Of a stretch of 64,000 bases of DNA, positions 35,106 to 45,463 are shown one piece after another. The notes beneath the pieces were generated by a model. It was not told the origin of the DNA, did no database searches, and saw nothing but the letters and a program-made list of their open reading frames with translations. Positions within the stretch are counted from its first letter, which is position 1. Every line of letters begins with the position of its first letter. Position numbers and translations under genes: made by a program. Origin of the DNA: Mallotus nudiflorus (lineage: Eukaryota; Streptophyta; Magnoliopsida; Malpighiales; Euphorbiaceae); assembly GCA_947683625.1 (NCBI GenBank), contig CANTUR010000605.1, positions 762,501 to 826,500 of the forward strand, read 5' to 3'.

Positions 35106-37525
35106 ATCAAGCGTCTGATCCGGTACCCTTAGGGTCAGCCTCTCCTCCAGCACCTCTGCCGCTCTTGTCTTTATCCTCGTCATCCTCATCAATCTAAAAC
35201 ATGTCAATCTGATGCTCGAGGGTGGCAATCCTCGCCCTACTGGCCACATCCCAATCCTATTTAGATAAATCACAGGTCAAAAAAAGCTTACATGAGTAGC
35301 ACCACCAGGGGTGCATGCAGGGTTAGATCCTCGTCCAAGGTCAAGAATTAATGCGACAACTCTCTGGGAGGAACCCAACATCGGGCTAGAGGGTCAGGGA
35401 TGTGAATAAAGCTACCTAGATGAACTCAGAACTGGGGGCAGTAGTCGGCCCAACTTACTTGAAAATCGTAGAAGTCTCCTCCCTACTTGGATCCAGTCGA
35501 TGCCTTAAGGGCTCTCTTTCCCGTACTTAGGACCTAACCAGGGCCAAGGGTCTAGCAGGTACTGCCTGAAGAAAAATATAGGAGAAACATGTTAAGAGTG
35601 CAATTAATTCTCAAGGTGAGGAAAGACGATAAAGACATACCTAAGAGGTAGAAGCAACCTGGAAGGGGACCGTTAGTAGAAGATGGGTGCGAACGAACTC
35701 CATATACTGGCTCTTCACATGAACTTTATGATCCATAACTGGTGAGCTTGCAATAGCCTAAGCAAGGTCATCGCCCTCCAGCTCATAAGCCCAAAGCATA
35801 CTATTAGGAGGAGACCTGGGGACCCACCTCGCTCTAATGCCTACCCTCCAGTTTAGGACCCGCGCCCCTAAATACCAAGCTCAATACCGAGGGCCACAGA
35901 GGAGTACCCTCTTTCTAGCTAAGGGCCTGGAACGAGTCATCTTAATGGTCCAAGTATCCTCAGGCCCCCACCAGTCATTCCAGATCTGCAAAAAGGGAGA
36001 TGTCAATATGTAAGTGAGTTGAATATGCATAATTTACTAATACAAAAGGTTGTGCTTTATAGGTACTGCATCTTATATTAGAGAGTTTAAATGCTGTTTG
36101 TAGATGTAAACTCACGTAAGGTGCCTCTTCACGACGCTGCTGGCGCCCCACCTGCCAAGGGCCGGGAAGTGATCCCCTACTTGTGTAACACCCACAAGCA
36201 GCTCTAGCTCCAGAGCCCAAACCTAAAACAATAAAATAGGAGAAGTTGAAGAAACTAATGTAAATAATGAAGGTCAGAACAAGATAGGGAAAAAGAGGAT
36301 CATGACGTACCAGAACAGCATACCAGAAGCCACAAAATTTCCTAGCCCCTTGAACCACCTCGTCCATACTCTGATACAAGTACGTCAGAGCACAACTACC
36401 CCAATTGAATGCAAGAACCTAGTCAAGATCTCGAAGAGTTAGCAGGAACATCAGGTCGATGTAGTTGGTGGTCTCAGCAAAGAAGGTGGTACCGAGCAGA
36501 TAGAGCAAGAAGGCCCTCACCACCTGGTCAATCTCATGGGGAGTAATCATCACTACAACTCGCTCTTGGGTGTAGAAACTCCTGATCGAGTCTAACTTAA
36601 GGGTATGAGTCCCCTTCATGCTAGGAGTCATCCCCAAAAGTCGCTCGATGTATGTAGCCTTATTTTGAGATAGCTGATGTAGACTCGCATCAAAAGGGAC
36701 GAGGTCCCCGGCGCAGGCAATCCCCATGATGGTGGCAAATGACACAGGGTCCAGAGTAAGCTCACTAAATAGGAGGTGGAAAGTGTGAGTCGTATCAAAC
36801 CACCTCTCCATCAAAGTGTGCAGTGGCTGATAGTCCGTGCATCCCTGCTCGGAAGGAAGCGAGAGTATAAAGTCCTCGAACCCTATCTCCTGAATCCGAT
36901 CCCTCTGCTCATTAGTCAATTCACTGTAGAAAACCTAGGCTTCATGGAAATTCCTAGCACCCTTGAATGTCTGAGCGTCACGCTACAAATAAAAAGATAA
37001 GGAAGTGAAATTTACGCATTTTATGGTTTTAAAAAGAAATTCAGAATGAATGGACATGTAAATAGCGCAATTCACCCTGTTAATGAAGTGATTGCCTCAT
37101 CATAGAGGTGATCACCTCATCATAGAGGTAATTGCCTCATTGAAGAGGCGATCAACTCTTTGAAAGGGAGATTGGCAATCACCTCTTCATAGAAGCTAAT
37201 CGTCTCATCGATGAGGCAATCGCCTTTATGAAGTGCGAACGGGGATGATTTTCAATTTTTGGCAATTAAAACACAAATTTCACATTTGTTTAATTAAATA
37301 ATGCCCTAGAATGATAATTATGCAAGATTAATCACTGACCCAATATGATTTTGCAGGAAATTTTGGGGTACTAACCTCTCCAGATGCAGACGAGCAGATA
37401 TGGGACCCTAAGTTTGCCAGAAGGGGAATCGAGTCTCCTCAAGTCAATCCCAAACTCCTAGAAGTGCTAATAAAATGTGGGATATGATCCCACTCAGGCA
37501 CAGGGGGTGTTCTCTCGTTCTCCAT
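35106..37525 (-). pseudogene. Plant mobile domain (PMD, MAIN-like) gene carried antisense by the Tat element
   Basis: Exon 1 (37525-37376) starts MENERTPPVPEWDHIPHF; exon 2 (36982-36311) carries RWFDTTHTFHLLFSELTL, the core PMD signature, then GDLVPFD, ITPHEIDQVVRAFLLYLLG and FNWGSCALTYLYQSMD; exon 3 (36222-36116) starts VWALELELLVG; exon 4 (35985-35641) starts IWNDWWGPEDTW. Donors GTTAGT, GTACGT and GTGAGT and acceptors TTGTAG, TTTTAG and TTGCAG flank introns of 393, 88 and 130 bp. A last exon near 35270-35106 ends in an acidic tail with DEDDEDKDK. Phase is kept at introns 1 and 2 but not at intron 3. Stops after GLGLT-like SLGLT, HEA, LRDLD and in exon 4 make it a pseudogene. Cellular PMD proteins (MAIN, MAIL1) act in genome stability and silencing; the role of the element copy is unknown. 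Confidence 0.75.
37073..37225. repeat. Cluster of GAGGCGATCGCC-type palindromes in PMD intron 1
   Basis: At least seven variants occur in 150 bp, for example AGAGGTGATCACCTCATCAT, GAAGAGGCGATCAACTCTT and ATCGATGAGGCAATCGCCT. Intron 1 of the antisense PMD gene (36983-37375) holds the cluster. Confidence 0.75.
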
Positions 37526-37792
37526 TGACTGTAAAAAGAGAAAAGGTGCAGAGAGTATAGGAAGTGTAGGAGGAGGAAAGAGGAAAAAAAGAAAGGTGGC
37601 AAAAGTAAAAGGGAATGGAGATAAGGAAAAAGTCACTTTTATAGTGGGCAAAAGAGTAAGGTTTCCCAAAAAAAAATGAATGGAAAATCATGGTTATTAT
37701 CGCATACTAAGAAGGTGGAATTCAGAGGTAGAGATTCCCAAGATGAAGTTTCAAGAAGAGTGGGCCAGGAAAACCCATGCCGTTAACAGAGA

Positions 37793-38015
37793 GGGTTGTT
37801 TGGGTTTTAAATCCCTGAAGCTCAAAGAGAGGGCTATTTGGGTTTGAATCCCTGAAGCTCAAAGACAGGGCTATTTGGGTTTGAATCCCCGAAGCTCAAA
37901 GAGAGGGCTGTTCGGGTTTGAATCCTCGAAGCTCAAAGACAGGGTTGTTTGGGTTTGAATCCCCAAAGCTCAAGGACAGGTCTATTTAGGTTTGAATCCC
38001 TGAAGCTCAAAGATC
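37793..38015. repeat. 37-bp minisatellite upstream of the Tat 3' LTR
   Basis: Six units of GGGCTATTTGGGTTTGAATC + CCTGAAGCTCAAAGACA. Unit starts are at 37793, 37831, 37868, 37905, 37942 and 37979; spacing is 37 bp, with one 38-bp unit first. Confidence 0.85.
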
Positions 38016-38057
38016 AAAATGACTGTTCGGGTAGTATCCTCAAAGTTGGAAGTGAAT

Positions 38058-38420
38058 GACAACTGGGCTAGGAAAACCCAGAAGTCTATGTCCCTGGAGG
38101 AGTGATAATCGAACCAGGAAAATCTGAAAACCACATCCCCAGTGAGGATCGGGTTAGGAAAACCTGAGAATTAAGTTTTAGTGTTGCAAGGATCGGGCCA
38201 GGAAAACCTGAGAATCAAGTTTCAGTATTATGAGGATTGGGCCAGGAAAACCTGAGAATCGAGTTTTAGTATTGTGAGGATCGGGCCAGGAAAACCTGAG
38301 AATCGAGTTTCAATGTTGTGAGAATCAGGCTAGGAAAACCCAAGGTTAAGAGTCTTTGAATACTTTATCAAATATTAATGAGTGGCTGATCGGGCTAGGA
38401 AAACCTGAGGATCACGGTCA
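38058..38420. repeat. 44-bp minisatellite upstream of the Tat 3' LTR
   Basis: Units of GATCGGGCCAGGAAAACCTG + AGAATCGAGTTTYAGTATTGTGAG start at 38147, 38191, 38235, 38279 and about 38323, exactly 44 bp apart, with more degenerate units from 38058 and near 38388. It ends about 150 bp before the polypurine tract. Confidence 0.85.
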
Positions 38421-38544
38421 CGTTTCAGAATTAAAGGATTCATCTCTCGGGTGAAACTTGAGAGTCAGGTATGTTGCTCATCTTAATGTTTATTTGTTGT
38501 TGTGCATGTGATTTTTCAAAAAATTATCATTGCATGCATTTAAT

Positions 38545-38568
38545 TTTTCAAAAAATCAAGGGGCAAAC
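38545..38568 (+). promoter_or_regulatory. Polypurine tract of the Tat element
   Basis: CAAAAAATCAAGGGGCAAAC runs directly into TGTAGACACC, the 3' LTR start. A purine-rich run ending in GGGGCAAAC next to TGTAGACACC is the usual plus-strand primer in Tat elements. Confidence 0.75.
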
Positions 38569-40623
38569 TGTAGACACCTGATTCAGTTAACCCATGTTAG
38601 GGGACAAATTAGGGATGCTCAGTTTGATCGGCCTGTTGTCAAGCTTGATGATGAGAACATGAAACTTACACATGAGAATGAAACCTAAATCTCTAATGGA
38701 AAGTGGACTTAAAAACCCAAAGCCTAAAAAGCCCAAAACCCAGCCCAATTATCCAAAATTGGCCCAAGCCTGCCTGGTCCAGCGTAGGCCCGGGCCAAAA
38801 AGGTGTCACCTCAGTGCAATGAGGTGATCGCCTCATCAAAGAGGTGCTGCCTCTATGGCAGCCCACTTACAACTGCATTAAATGCAGCTGCAACCATGGT
38901 GGCCAATTGGTGTGGGCCCTAGCCTCCATACCTGATTCTTGCATGAGAAAAAGATTTTTGGGTAAGAGAAAAAGGCTATAGAGGCTCATGATGAGCTAGA
39001 GGGCTTAGGGGCATGGGGAAGTTAGGGAATAAAAGAGAAAGAGAGAGAAAGAGGAGGAGGAGGCCATGAAAAAAAACAAGGGGAAAAATAGAGGGAGAAG
39101 CTCTGAAGAAAAAACAGAAGGAAGAAAAGAAAAAACATCCTCAAGGAAGAAAGTGAGATTAAGGCAAGGGAAAGTCTACCTTTTCCTAAAAGAAGAAAGG
39201 AGAAGCTTATGTCAAAAGTGGAGATCACATCTTAGCAAGGATCACGATAAAAAAACATCTCTGAGGGTCTCTTATTTTGGTAGAAAACTTGCACTCAAAC
39301 TTAACATGTTCTTCATTATGTGTGTTCTTGATTATGTGTAACTAAGTCATTAGTATATTTCAAGTATATTTCTAGTTTGTCTTGCTTTGCATCCCACTTT
39401 ACTAATGTGATCTTTGAATACCTTTCCTTGTAGTTGTAGTTTTGATGCTTGTAGAGTGTGTATATGCTTGTATTGTTACTTAAAGTAGAAGTCTGAACGT
39501 TTGAGAGTCGGAACTGGCCTACTAATCAGGCGACATAGAGGCATCGCCTGTTATCAATGAGGCGATCATCTCATCAATGAGGCGATCGTCCCATTGACAG
39601 GCCTCTGGGAGGTTTGTGTCCTTTGTTCATGTGTGTTGTATGTCCTTTTTTGCCTTAAAAGTACCAAGGGCCTCTGTTGATGAGGCGTCGCCCCATCAAT
39701 TTGGTGATCACCTCATCTCAATGAGGCGATTGCCTTATTATTGATAGGTGATGAGGCAAATGCCATATTGATAGGTTTGGCCTGCTTTCAGTTTCATTCT
39801 TATTAATGTTTGTCGTGATGTCCGCTTTGGTATGTCCCTTTTTGATCTTAAACATGTCTGTATCATTGCATGATGATGTTCAATCTTGATTGTTTGATGA
39901 TTTCTTTAATTCATAATGTGAGAACCCCTTTCTATAAAGACTCCTTATAAGTATCATCATATGTGATTTTGTTTTTTTAAGGAAGGACTAATTGTATATT
40001 ATTTATAGGAATTACTTGATGGTTTCCATCATTAAGTAGTCATCATCATTAGTTATCCCTTTCATATTACCGCATTTATGTTATTTATTAGTTTATTTTT
40101 AGTATATGTTTAGTTTATTTTCTGTATATTATTCTTTTATTTAACCTAAAAGCGTTGTAATCCTTAATCCCTTTCCCCCATTTGATTTTGAATGTATGGT
40201 TGTAAATTATTATTTACTTTATTTTTGTTGAACGTTGGGTTTCAAAGGCATAAAATTGGACTAATGTGTAAACTTGGACTTAACTATAAAACTTGAAAAG
40301 TAAATGAAGGCAAATGCAATTCTAAATGTAAATGAGGAAATAATTAAATGGTAATAAAATGCAAAACATAAATGAAGGCCAACCACAAGGTTGGGTGAGC
40401 ATTCAAACGCTCTTACCTAGTTTTCGAACCCGATATCTGATGATGGCTTCTAGGAACCTCCGTGGGATCCAGTTACTGTATAGTGTATCCCAACTTTTAT
40501 CTGGGTGGCGACTCCATCTTTTAATAGGCCCAAGACCTATATTGTATTTCCTAGTGGGCCTTGAGCCCACACAGTGTCGTGGTCGCCAAACAATTGGGCG
40601 CGCGCTAAACCCTACTGCCTATA
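38569..40623 (+). repeat. 3' LTR of the Tat element
   Basis: 2055 bp, from TGTAGACACC to CGCGCTAAACCCTACTGCCTATA. Its first 1.1 kb aligns with 18079-19165. Near the end are GGGTGGCGACTCC and GCGCGC, typical of Tat LTRs. The final CTATA instead of CTACA fits a C-to-T change. Palindrome copies occur at 38800-38855, 39530-39600 and 39676-39765. Followed by ACATG, the TSD copy. Frames such as 40359-40808 are not genes. Confidence 0.85.
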
Positions 40624-40628
40624 ACATG

Positions 40629-40701
40629 TTTAGGGTTGTATTGGCTTTGGTTTTGGAATACTGGTTTAGGCCTTGGAATATTGGTTTGGGCATTGGTATT
40701 A
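40629..40701 (-). repeat. Right LTR of element X, distal part
   Basis: TTTAGGGTTGTATTGGCTTT to GGTATTA matches 11909-11979 of the left LTR. It follows the Tat 3' LTR and the ACATG duplication and is followed by TSD TGAAT (40702-40706). Confidence 0.8.
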
Positions 40702-40706
40702 TGAAT

Positions 40707-42436
40707 CTTATTTTGCTGAAGAAGTTTTTCCCTTTCCTTTTTGCCTTCCTTGTTTACTATATATGCTTTTTTGTTTCTTTATTTTCTTTATTTATATTAG
40801 ATGGATAGATAGATAGATGAGATTGAAATGAATCAATCTAAGAGAGACACCTTATTTTGCACTTTTCTTTCTGTAGTTGGCTTTTACTTTCTATATAGTG
40901 TATACACACACATTTTGCAGCCTGTTGCTTAGTTTATTTCTATTATGGCCTCATATGATCATATGCATCTCTTGTTAGCTTTCTCCACTTCTCCCCCCTT
41001 TTTATGATATACATTGCTTTTTGTTTTATGTAATTATCTTTGTTAGGCTTTTTTTTTACTTTTAATATGATTAAAATTCATTTGTACTATAGTCAGTTTA
41101 TGTACACTAAAGCTTTTTTGTACTATAGTCAGTTTCATTAACATTTAATGTAAATTGTTATGCTAATTTTGTGTGTGTATTTTATTAAATGTTGTTTTGG
41201 TGTTACATTTCTTGGATAATGTTTTGGTGTTGTAGCTTTAGTATCTTTTTTGCAAAATAAATTCTAATTGTTTCTATTATACAGTAACATCTTATTTATT
41301 ATTTCTACTATATAGAATTCATGATCATGAATTCATAATTCTTGACATGAACATGATGCAAAATTTGGTGGGTGCAGGTTGAGTTTTGGATCTATTTGAT
41401 CCTAACCCTTTTGGATACATTCCTATAATTATCTATGTAGTCTATGCCATCACCAAGTGATCTTTATATCTGGTGGTAACAACCTTTTTGTATACCTCCT
41501 TTCTCTTTTTTCTTTTACCATGTTCTCTATAATTATTTTTACTATGAGCAAACCAATATTCGTATAAAAGATTTTATAGTAAAATTGACATTTAAAAATC
41601 TGATATGCTATATAAATGAACAAGAGCCTACTTATCTTTTTTGTTTTTGCTCTTAAAAGAAAAAAATAATATATGCATTTAAGACCCTTGAGCATACTCC
41701 CTTACTTTGCACTAATTGAAATTAAAGCATGCTTTTTTATGACTAAAAATGATGCATAACCAAGCAATATGGTTTGCAATGGCACAAACATAACTTTATA
41801 CCAGCATAAGTTAATTATAGTCTATCTTTGTGATTATAGAGACTTAGGAAAGTTTGTTGTATACATTTATCTCTTAATTTTTTTTTCATTTTATGGACAG
41901 GTGGATAATATGAAAGAGACTTGAAGCATAAACTAAACAAATTTTCCATATAAGTGGAATAATCAATATTTTAAACTCTTGAACTTGAATCAACCTAAAT
42001 TAAACTTTCATTGCCTTATTCTTTTAATTTATTTGTATGTTTGATATATTAGCTGATTTGTTATTTTGGATGAACATTGTCTTTAAATATGTTTAGTTGT
42101 GCATTGGATTTGTAGAATTTCAATTATTATCTAAGACTTATTTATTTTTTTGAATTTTTTGTTCATTTTTCACGAGGTCATAAGTGAGCTGAACTAATCT
42201 TATAAGCTCTCTCATGAGCTCTTTAATGAGTTTTATAAGGAGCTCTTAGCGAGTGAGCTTAAGTTCGGTACAAATGAGCCTTTACCGAGTGAGATCAAAC
42301 TGAGCTCGAGTAATAAATGAATGAGCTCGAGCCATTCTCTAGCTTAGGTTTTAAAAACCTTACTGAGCTTGAGCTTAATCCTTTTAATGTGAGTTAAGAT
42401 CGAGCTTGCCCAAAGCTCAACTCGATTACACCCCTA
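40707..42436. other. Right body of the hAT-like element, non-coding
   Basis: AT-rich until about 42170, then GAGCT-rich subterminal repeats (GAGCTCTTAGCGAGTGAGCT and similar) to the terminal TTACACCCCTA. No transposase. Confidence 0.55.
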
Positions 42437-42616
42437 GTTGGTGGTGGTGGAGGTGGCAAAGGTTGTGGTAGTGGAGGAGGTAGCAAAAGCTTTAGTGATG
42501 GAGGAGATAATGGAGGTGGTGGTGCTTTAGCCATTATGTTAAAAGGTTATGGTAGTAGTCGTAGTGGTGGTGGAGGTTATGATGGTGATGGAGGTTATAA
42601 AGGTTGTGGTGATTAA
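42437..42616 (+). repeat. Glycine-rich GGT-type repeat, right part
   Basis: Continuation of the repeat cut at 9509. It reads as glycine-rich protein and ends at TAA 42614-42616. It shares with the left part a pattern of GGGG followed by Ala/Thr and ML (GGGGALAIML here, GGGGTATTML on the left), suggesting a longer repeat unit around 60 codons. Confidence 0.5.
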
Positions 42617-42849
42617 AGACGTTATGGTAGTATCAAAATATTAATTAAAACATATATTCTTATAGTTTTCTAAAGCCTTTTATAATTTGAAAAATTTAGA
42701 AAATAGTTTTTTAGTTTTCTAAATTAGAAAATATTAAAACTAATAATAAATTCTATTTTCTAGTTTTCTCGAGAAATTATTTTGGAAAACGGACTTTGTT
42801 TTCTAAAATTAAACAAACCTTTGATTTTTTTTATCTCATGGAGGTGTCA
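42617..42849. other. AT-rich spacer before the LINE
   Basis: No gene or repeat recognised apart from TTTTCTA-type short motifs. Confidence 0.4.
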
Positions 42850-43119
42850 CTATATTTGAAATAATAAGATATATTACTAAAATGAAGTGGAGGAAGAAAA
42901 TGCTAAGGGAAATTTATAGGCTACTATTAATAAGGCAAGTCCACCTTTGAGGGGGAGAAAATGGAAAAGGGTTACATGTTGTAATAAGGGTGTTATCATT
43001 AAAGAAATTATTGAAAAAGAAGACACTTAGTATGAAAATCCTTTGGTGACTACAGATGAGGGCATGATTCAAACATAAGATGAGGCATTATTGGCTTGCC
43101 TAAAGCCACTATAGGAGCC

Positions 43120-43574
43120 ATGATCATCATATCTTGGAACTGTCAAGGGCTTAGATAATCCTTAATGGTTTTTCAAAGCTCAAATGGAAATACAATCCCT
43201 CTATTAATTTTTTAGATAGAGTCTAGAAATCCAAATCATTTTTGTGATAAAATTAGAACCATAATGGGTATTGAATATAATTGCTATGTTAAACCAAAGG
43301 ACTTTGCAGGTGGATTGTGTTTATGGTAAAGAGGTTCAAACACATTAATAATTCTCAATTATGAAAAGCACCTAATTCATACTTTAGTGGAAGGTGACCA
43401 TCCCATTTATGTAACTTTTATGAATGGAAAAGCTTCTTATATTGGCAAAAAGGAAGTTTGGCATAAGCTATCAATTTTTAATTCACAAGACTACACCCCT
43501 TAGATTTGTATTAGGGATTTCAATTGTGTAATTTCTATTAAGGAAAAGAGGAGAGGATGACCTTTAGGTAAACA
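43120..43574 (+). pseudogene. LINE ORF2 endonuclease domain
   Basis: ATG at 43120 starts MIIISWNCQGLR, the conserved first block of the LINE apurinic-like endonuclease (catalytic Asn in SWNC). The second catalytic region reads CIRDFNCV at about 43509-43532, where most have GDFN. Stops follow codon 12 and elsewhere. The domain would nick the target DNA. The frame is cut at 43575 by the TIR element and does not resume cleanly at 45464, so some LINE sequence was lost there. Confidence 0.75.
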
Positions 43575-45463
43575 TAGGGCTGAATACGGGATGGAGAAAA
43601 TACCGAACTAAACTAAAATCTCGAATCGAAAGACATTAAAACCGTATCAAACTAAATAATTTTAATCTTGAACTGAATCAAACCAAATTTTATAACTAAT
43701 TTGGTACGATACTGGATATTTACAAAAAATCAAACCGAGAACTGTACCGAACCATATTGAAACCATACCAAACCGAAAACCGAATATGGTACCGAGTATT
43801 AATTTAATAAGTAATGCATAGATATTAATAAATAGTAGTAAGTAGTAATTTAATTATATACTTTTAATTATATTATCAAGTGATACACATATGTATATTA
43901 ATATATGATAAAAATTAATTTGTTTTATGATTAAAATATAATACAAAATTGTTAACAATATACTTTTATTAATTTTTTTTATTACTAATATTATTGTCAT
44001 TACTACTACTACTACTATTGCTATTATTTAATTAACATTTAAAAATGTGAAATGTCTATTATATTACAATTTGAACTTAAATATAAAAATTAAAAAAATT
44101 CACATTGCATAGTTTCATATAATTTAACAAACAAATAAGAATGTGGAATATCCATTATAACACACTTTAAACTTAAAATATGAGAAATACGAAAATTATT
44201 ATTATTATTATCAACAATAAGTAAAAATGTAGAATGCCTATTATATTTCAATTTAAGCTAAAAATATAAAAATAAGAAAATTAAGATGGTATGATTTCCA
44301 ATTTTATAATTTTTAATAAAAACATGTTGTTATTATCATATTTGATAACTTATTAATTGTTATGTTTAGTAAGTAATCTATTTTTATTGATGTTATTTAA
44401 AATTGATGATTTAAATGGTTTTATTATATTCAATAACTTATTAATTATTATTGTTATTAAGTAATATAATTTTATTAATATTATTTGAAATTAATGATTC
44501 CATATATATATATGTGTATGTGTGTGTGTATGTGTTGACTAATTTGAAAATCACCTTATTTGTTTAGTTTTAGGAGAAAGTATGGAAAACCATAATGTGG
44601 TTTCAATGTTTCACAATTTTAAGTATGTGTTTCACTTTTTTAAAAAATTTAGGTCCTGTGTTTATCATCGTTTGATGATTTTCAGTATATGAGGCTAACT
44701 CCATCGAACTCATTTAATGACATTAGTCTCATATACTAGAAATTGTCAAACTACGACAAACATAGGACCCAAATTGTCAAAAAATGAAATACATACTTAA
44801 AATTGCAAAACCTTGAAACCACAAGGTAGTTTTTTGTACTGTCCCCTTAGTTTTATTATTAGCTTTTAATGGAGTTCCTAAATATTTTGACTCTTTACAT
44901 TTGGTTCTTTTGTTCGTTCACCTTTTTTCTCTCATGTTCAACTTTGTTACTACCTCTTATAGTTTTTATTAATTTGGGAATTATTCTTTAAGTGTGTATT
45001 TCAATATACCTGAATTTGTTCATGTATTTATTTTTTAAGTATTATATTGTAAGTGATAGTTTTGAATTTCTTCTTAAATTCATACGTACTCAATCCAATG
45101 AAAAGCAATATGTTCATGGAGTGCAAGATGCAACCCTAACCCAATTTAATGGGTATAAAATATGTGATTATACAAAAATGTATAAAAGATATTTATTTAT
45201 GGATGATAAATATAATTTTAATTAATAATATAAATTTATCTATTATATAAATTCTTGAATTCCCATTTTAGACTATACCATACCGATCTGTTCCAATATA
45301 ACCAAATATTTGTACCGAACTGTCCCAAAAATTGGGATGATATTGGTATGGAGATTTTTAAATTAGGTATTAGTACTGAAAATTTTATTTTTAAAATTCC
45401 TAAAATATGGTATGTTTCTGAATATTATAAATTCCCAAATTTCCCCAACCTGTGCTTACCCTA
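43575..45463. mobile_element. TIR transposon (hAT-like) inserted in the LINE
   Basis: Ends are TAGGGCTGAATACGG and, reverse-complemented, TAGGGTAAGCACAGG. The regions inside both ends are rich in ACCGAAC/CCATACC-type motifs in inverted orientation, as in many plant hAT MITEs. About 1.9 kb, AT-rich, non-coding; the open frames at 44992-45225 and 45255-45464 have no recognisable domain. Flanking 8-mers do not match, so the TSD was lost or the ends are slightly off. It contains a MULE-type MITE at 44573-44846. Confidence 0.5.
44573..44846. mobile_element. MULE-type MITE with perfect 9-bp TSD
   Basis: 274 bp. The left end is GGAGAAAGTATGGAAAACCA, the right end reverse-complemented GGGGACAGTACAAAAAACTA. 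The arms are complementary over more than 100 bp (GTGGTTTCA, CAATTTTAAGTATGT, GGTCCT(G/A)TGTTT...), so it folds back. The 9-bp TSD TTAGTTTTA is identical at 44564-44572 and 44847-44855. No coding capacity. Confidence 0.88.

Larger units (their letters stand above)
18079..40623 (+). mobile_element. Tat-type Ty3/gypsy retrotransposon with two antisense extra genes
   Basis: LTRs start TGTAGACAC at 18079 and 38569. The 3' LTR ends CTATA at 40623 (CTACA in a related LTR). Flanks ACGTG (18074-18078) and ACATG (40624-40628) form a TSD with one mismatch. Order on +: gag, RT, RNase H, archaeal-type RNase H, integrase; the second RNase H marks the Tat lineage. Between integrase and 3' LTR lie two minus-strand genes and two minisatellites. 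Without the copia insertion the element is about 14.7 kb. Many stops and a shortened 5' LTR show it is dead. Confidence 0.88.
11358..40701 (-). mobile_element. Element X: pol-less LTR retrotransposon (LARD-like), split by a Tat element
   Basis: Two copies of a 0.6-kb terminal repeat start TGATGTTG and end GTATCA or GTATTA. They lie at 11358-11979 and 17550-18078 plus 40629-40701, the second being split by the Tat insertion. A perfect 5-bp TSD, TGAAT, flanks the whole (11353-11357 and 40702-40706). Own length is about 6.8 kb. The interior has no gag or pol, but two minisatellite arrays, a 36-bp triple repeat and an inverted Tat-type LTR. The minus orientation is suggested by a purine-rich GCAGGGGAACC beside the left LTR and a good TATA box reading leftward; it is not certain. 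Confidence 0.75.
9510..42436. mobile_element. hAT-like non-autonomous DNA transposon carrying all nested elements
   Basis: The left end reads TAGAGGTGTAACCAAACTGA. The right end, reverse-complemented, reads TAGGGGTGTAATCGAGTTGA. Both ends have subterminal GAGCTTG/GCTCGAGC repeats, common in plant hAT elements. Flanking 8-bp sequences are AGTGGTGG (9502-9509) and GTTGGTGG (42437-42444), 6 of 8 identical, as expected for an aged hAT TSD. The element's own DNA is 9510-11357 plus 40707-42436, about 3.6 kb; the rest is the element X nest. No hAT transposase is seen in either part, so it was probably mobilised in trans. Confidence 0.65.

Noticed and set aside
37439..37691. Upstream Met extension of PMD exon 1 (hydrophobic N-terminus)
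   Set aside because: The downstream ATG at 37525 starts the conserved-looking segment; the upstream part is pyrimidine-rich and probably 5' untranslated.
34747..39770. Cyanobacterial HIP1-like octamer GCGATCGC as evidence of foreign DNA
   Set aside because: The motif belongs to an imperfect 14-bp palindrome confined to one plant retroelement.
40359..40808. 149-residue open frame at the end of the Tat 3' LTR
   Set aside because: It spans the LTR end, the TSD and the element X remnant, so it cannot be an ancestral gene.
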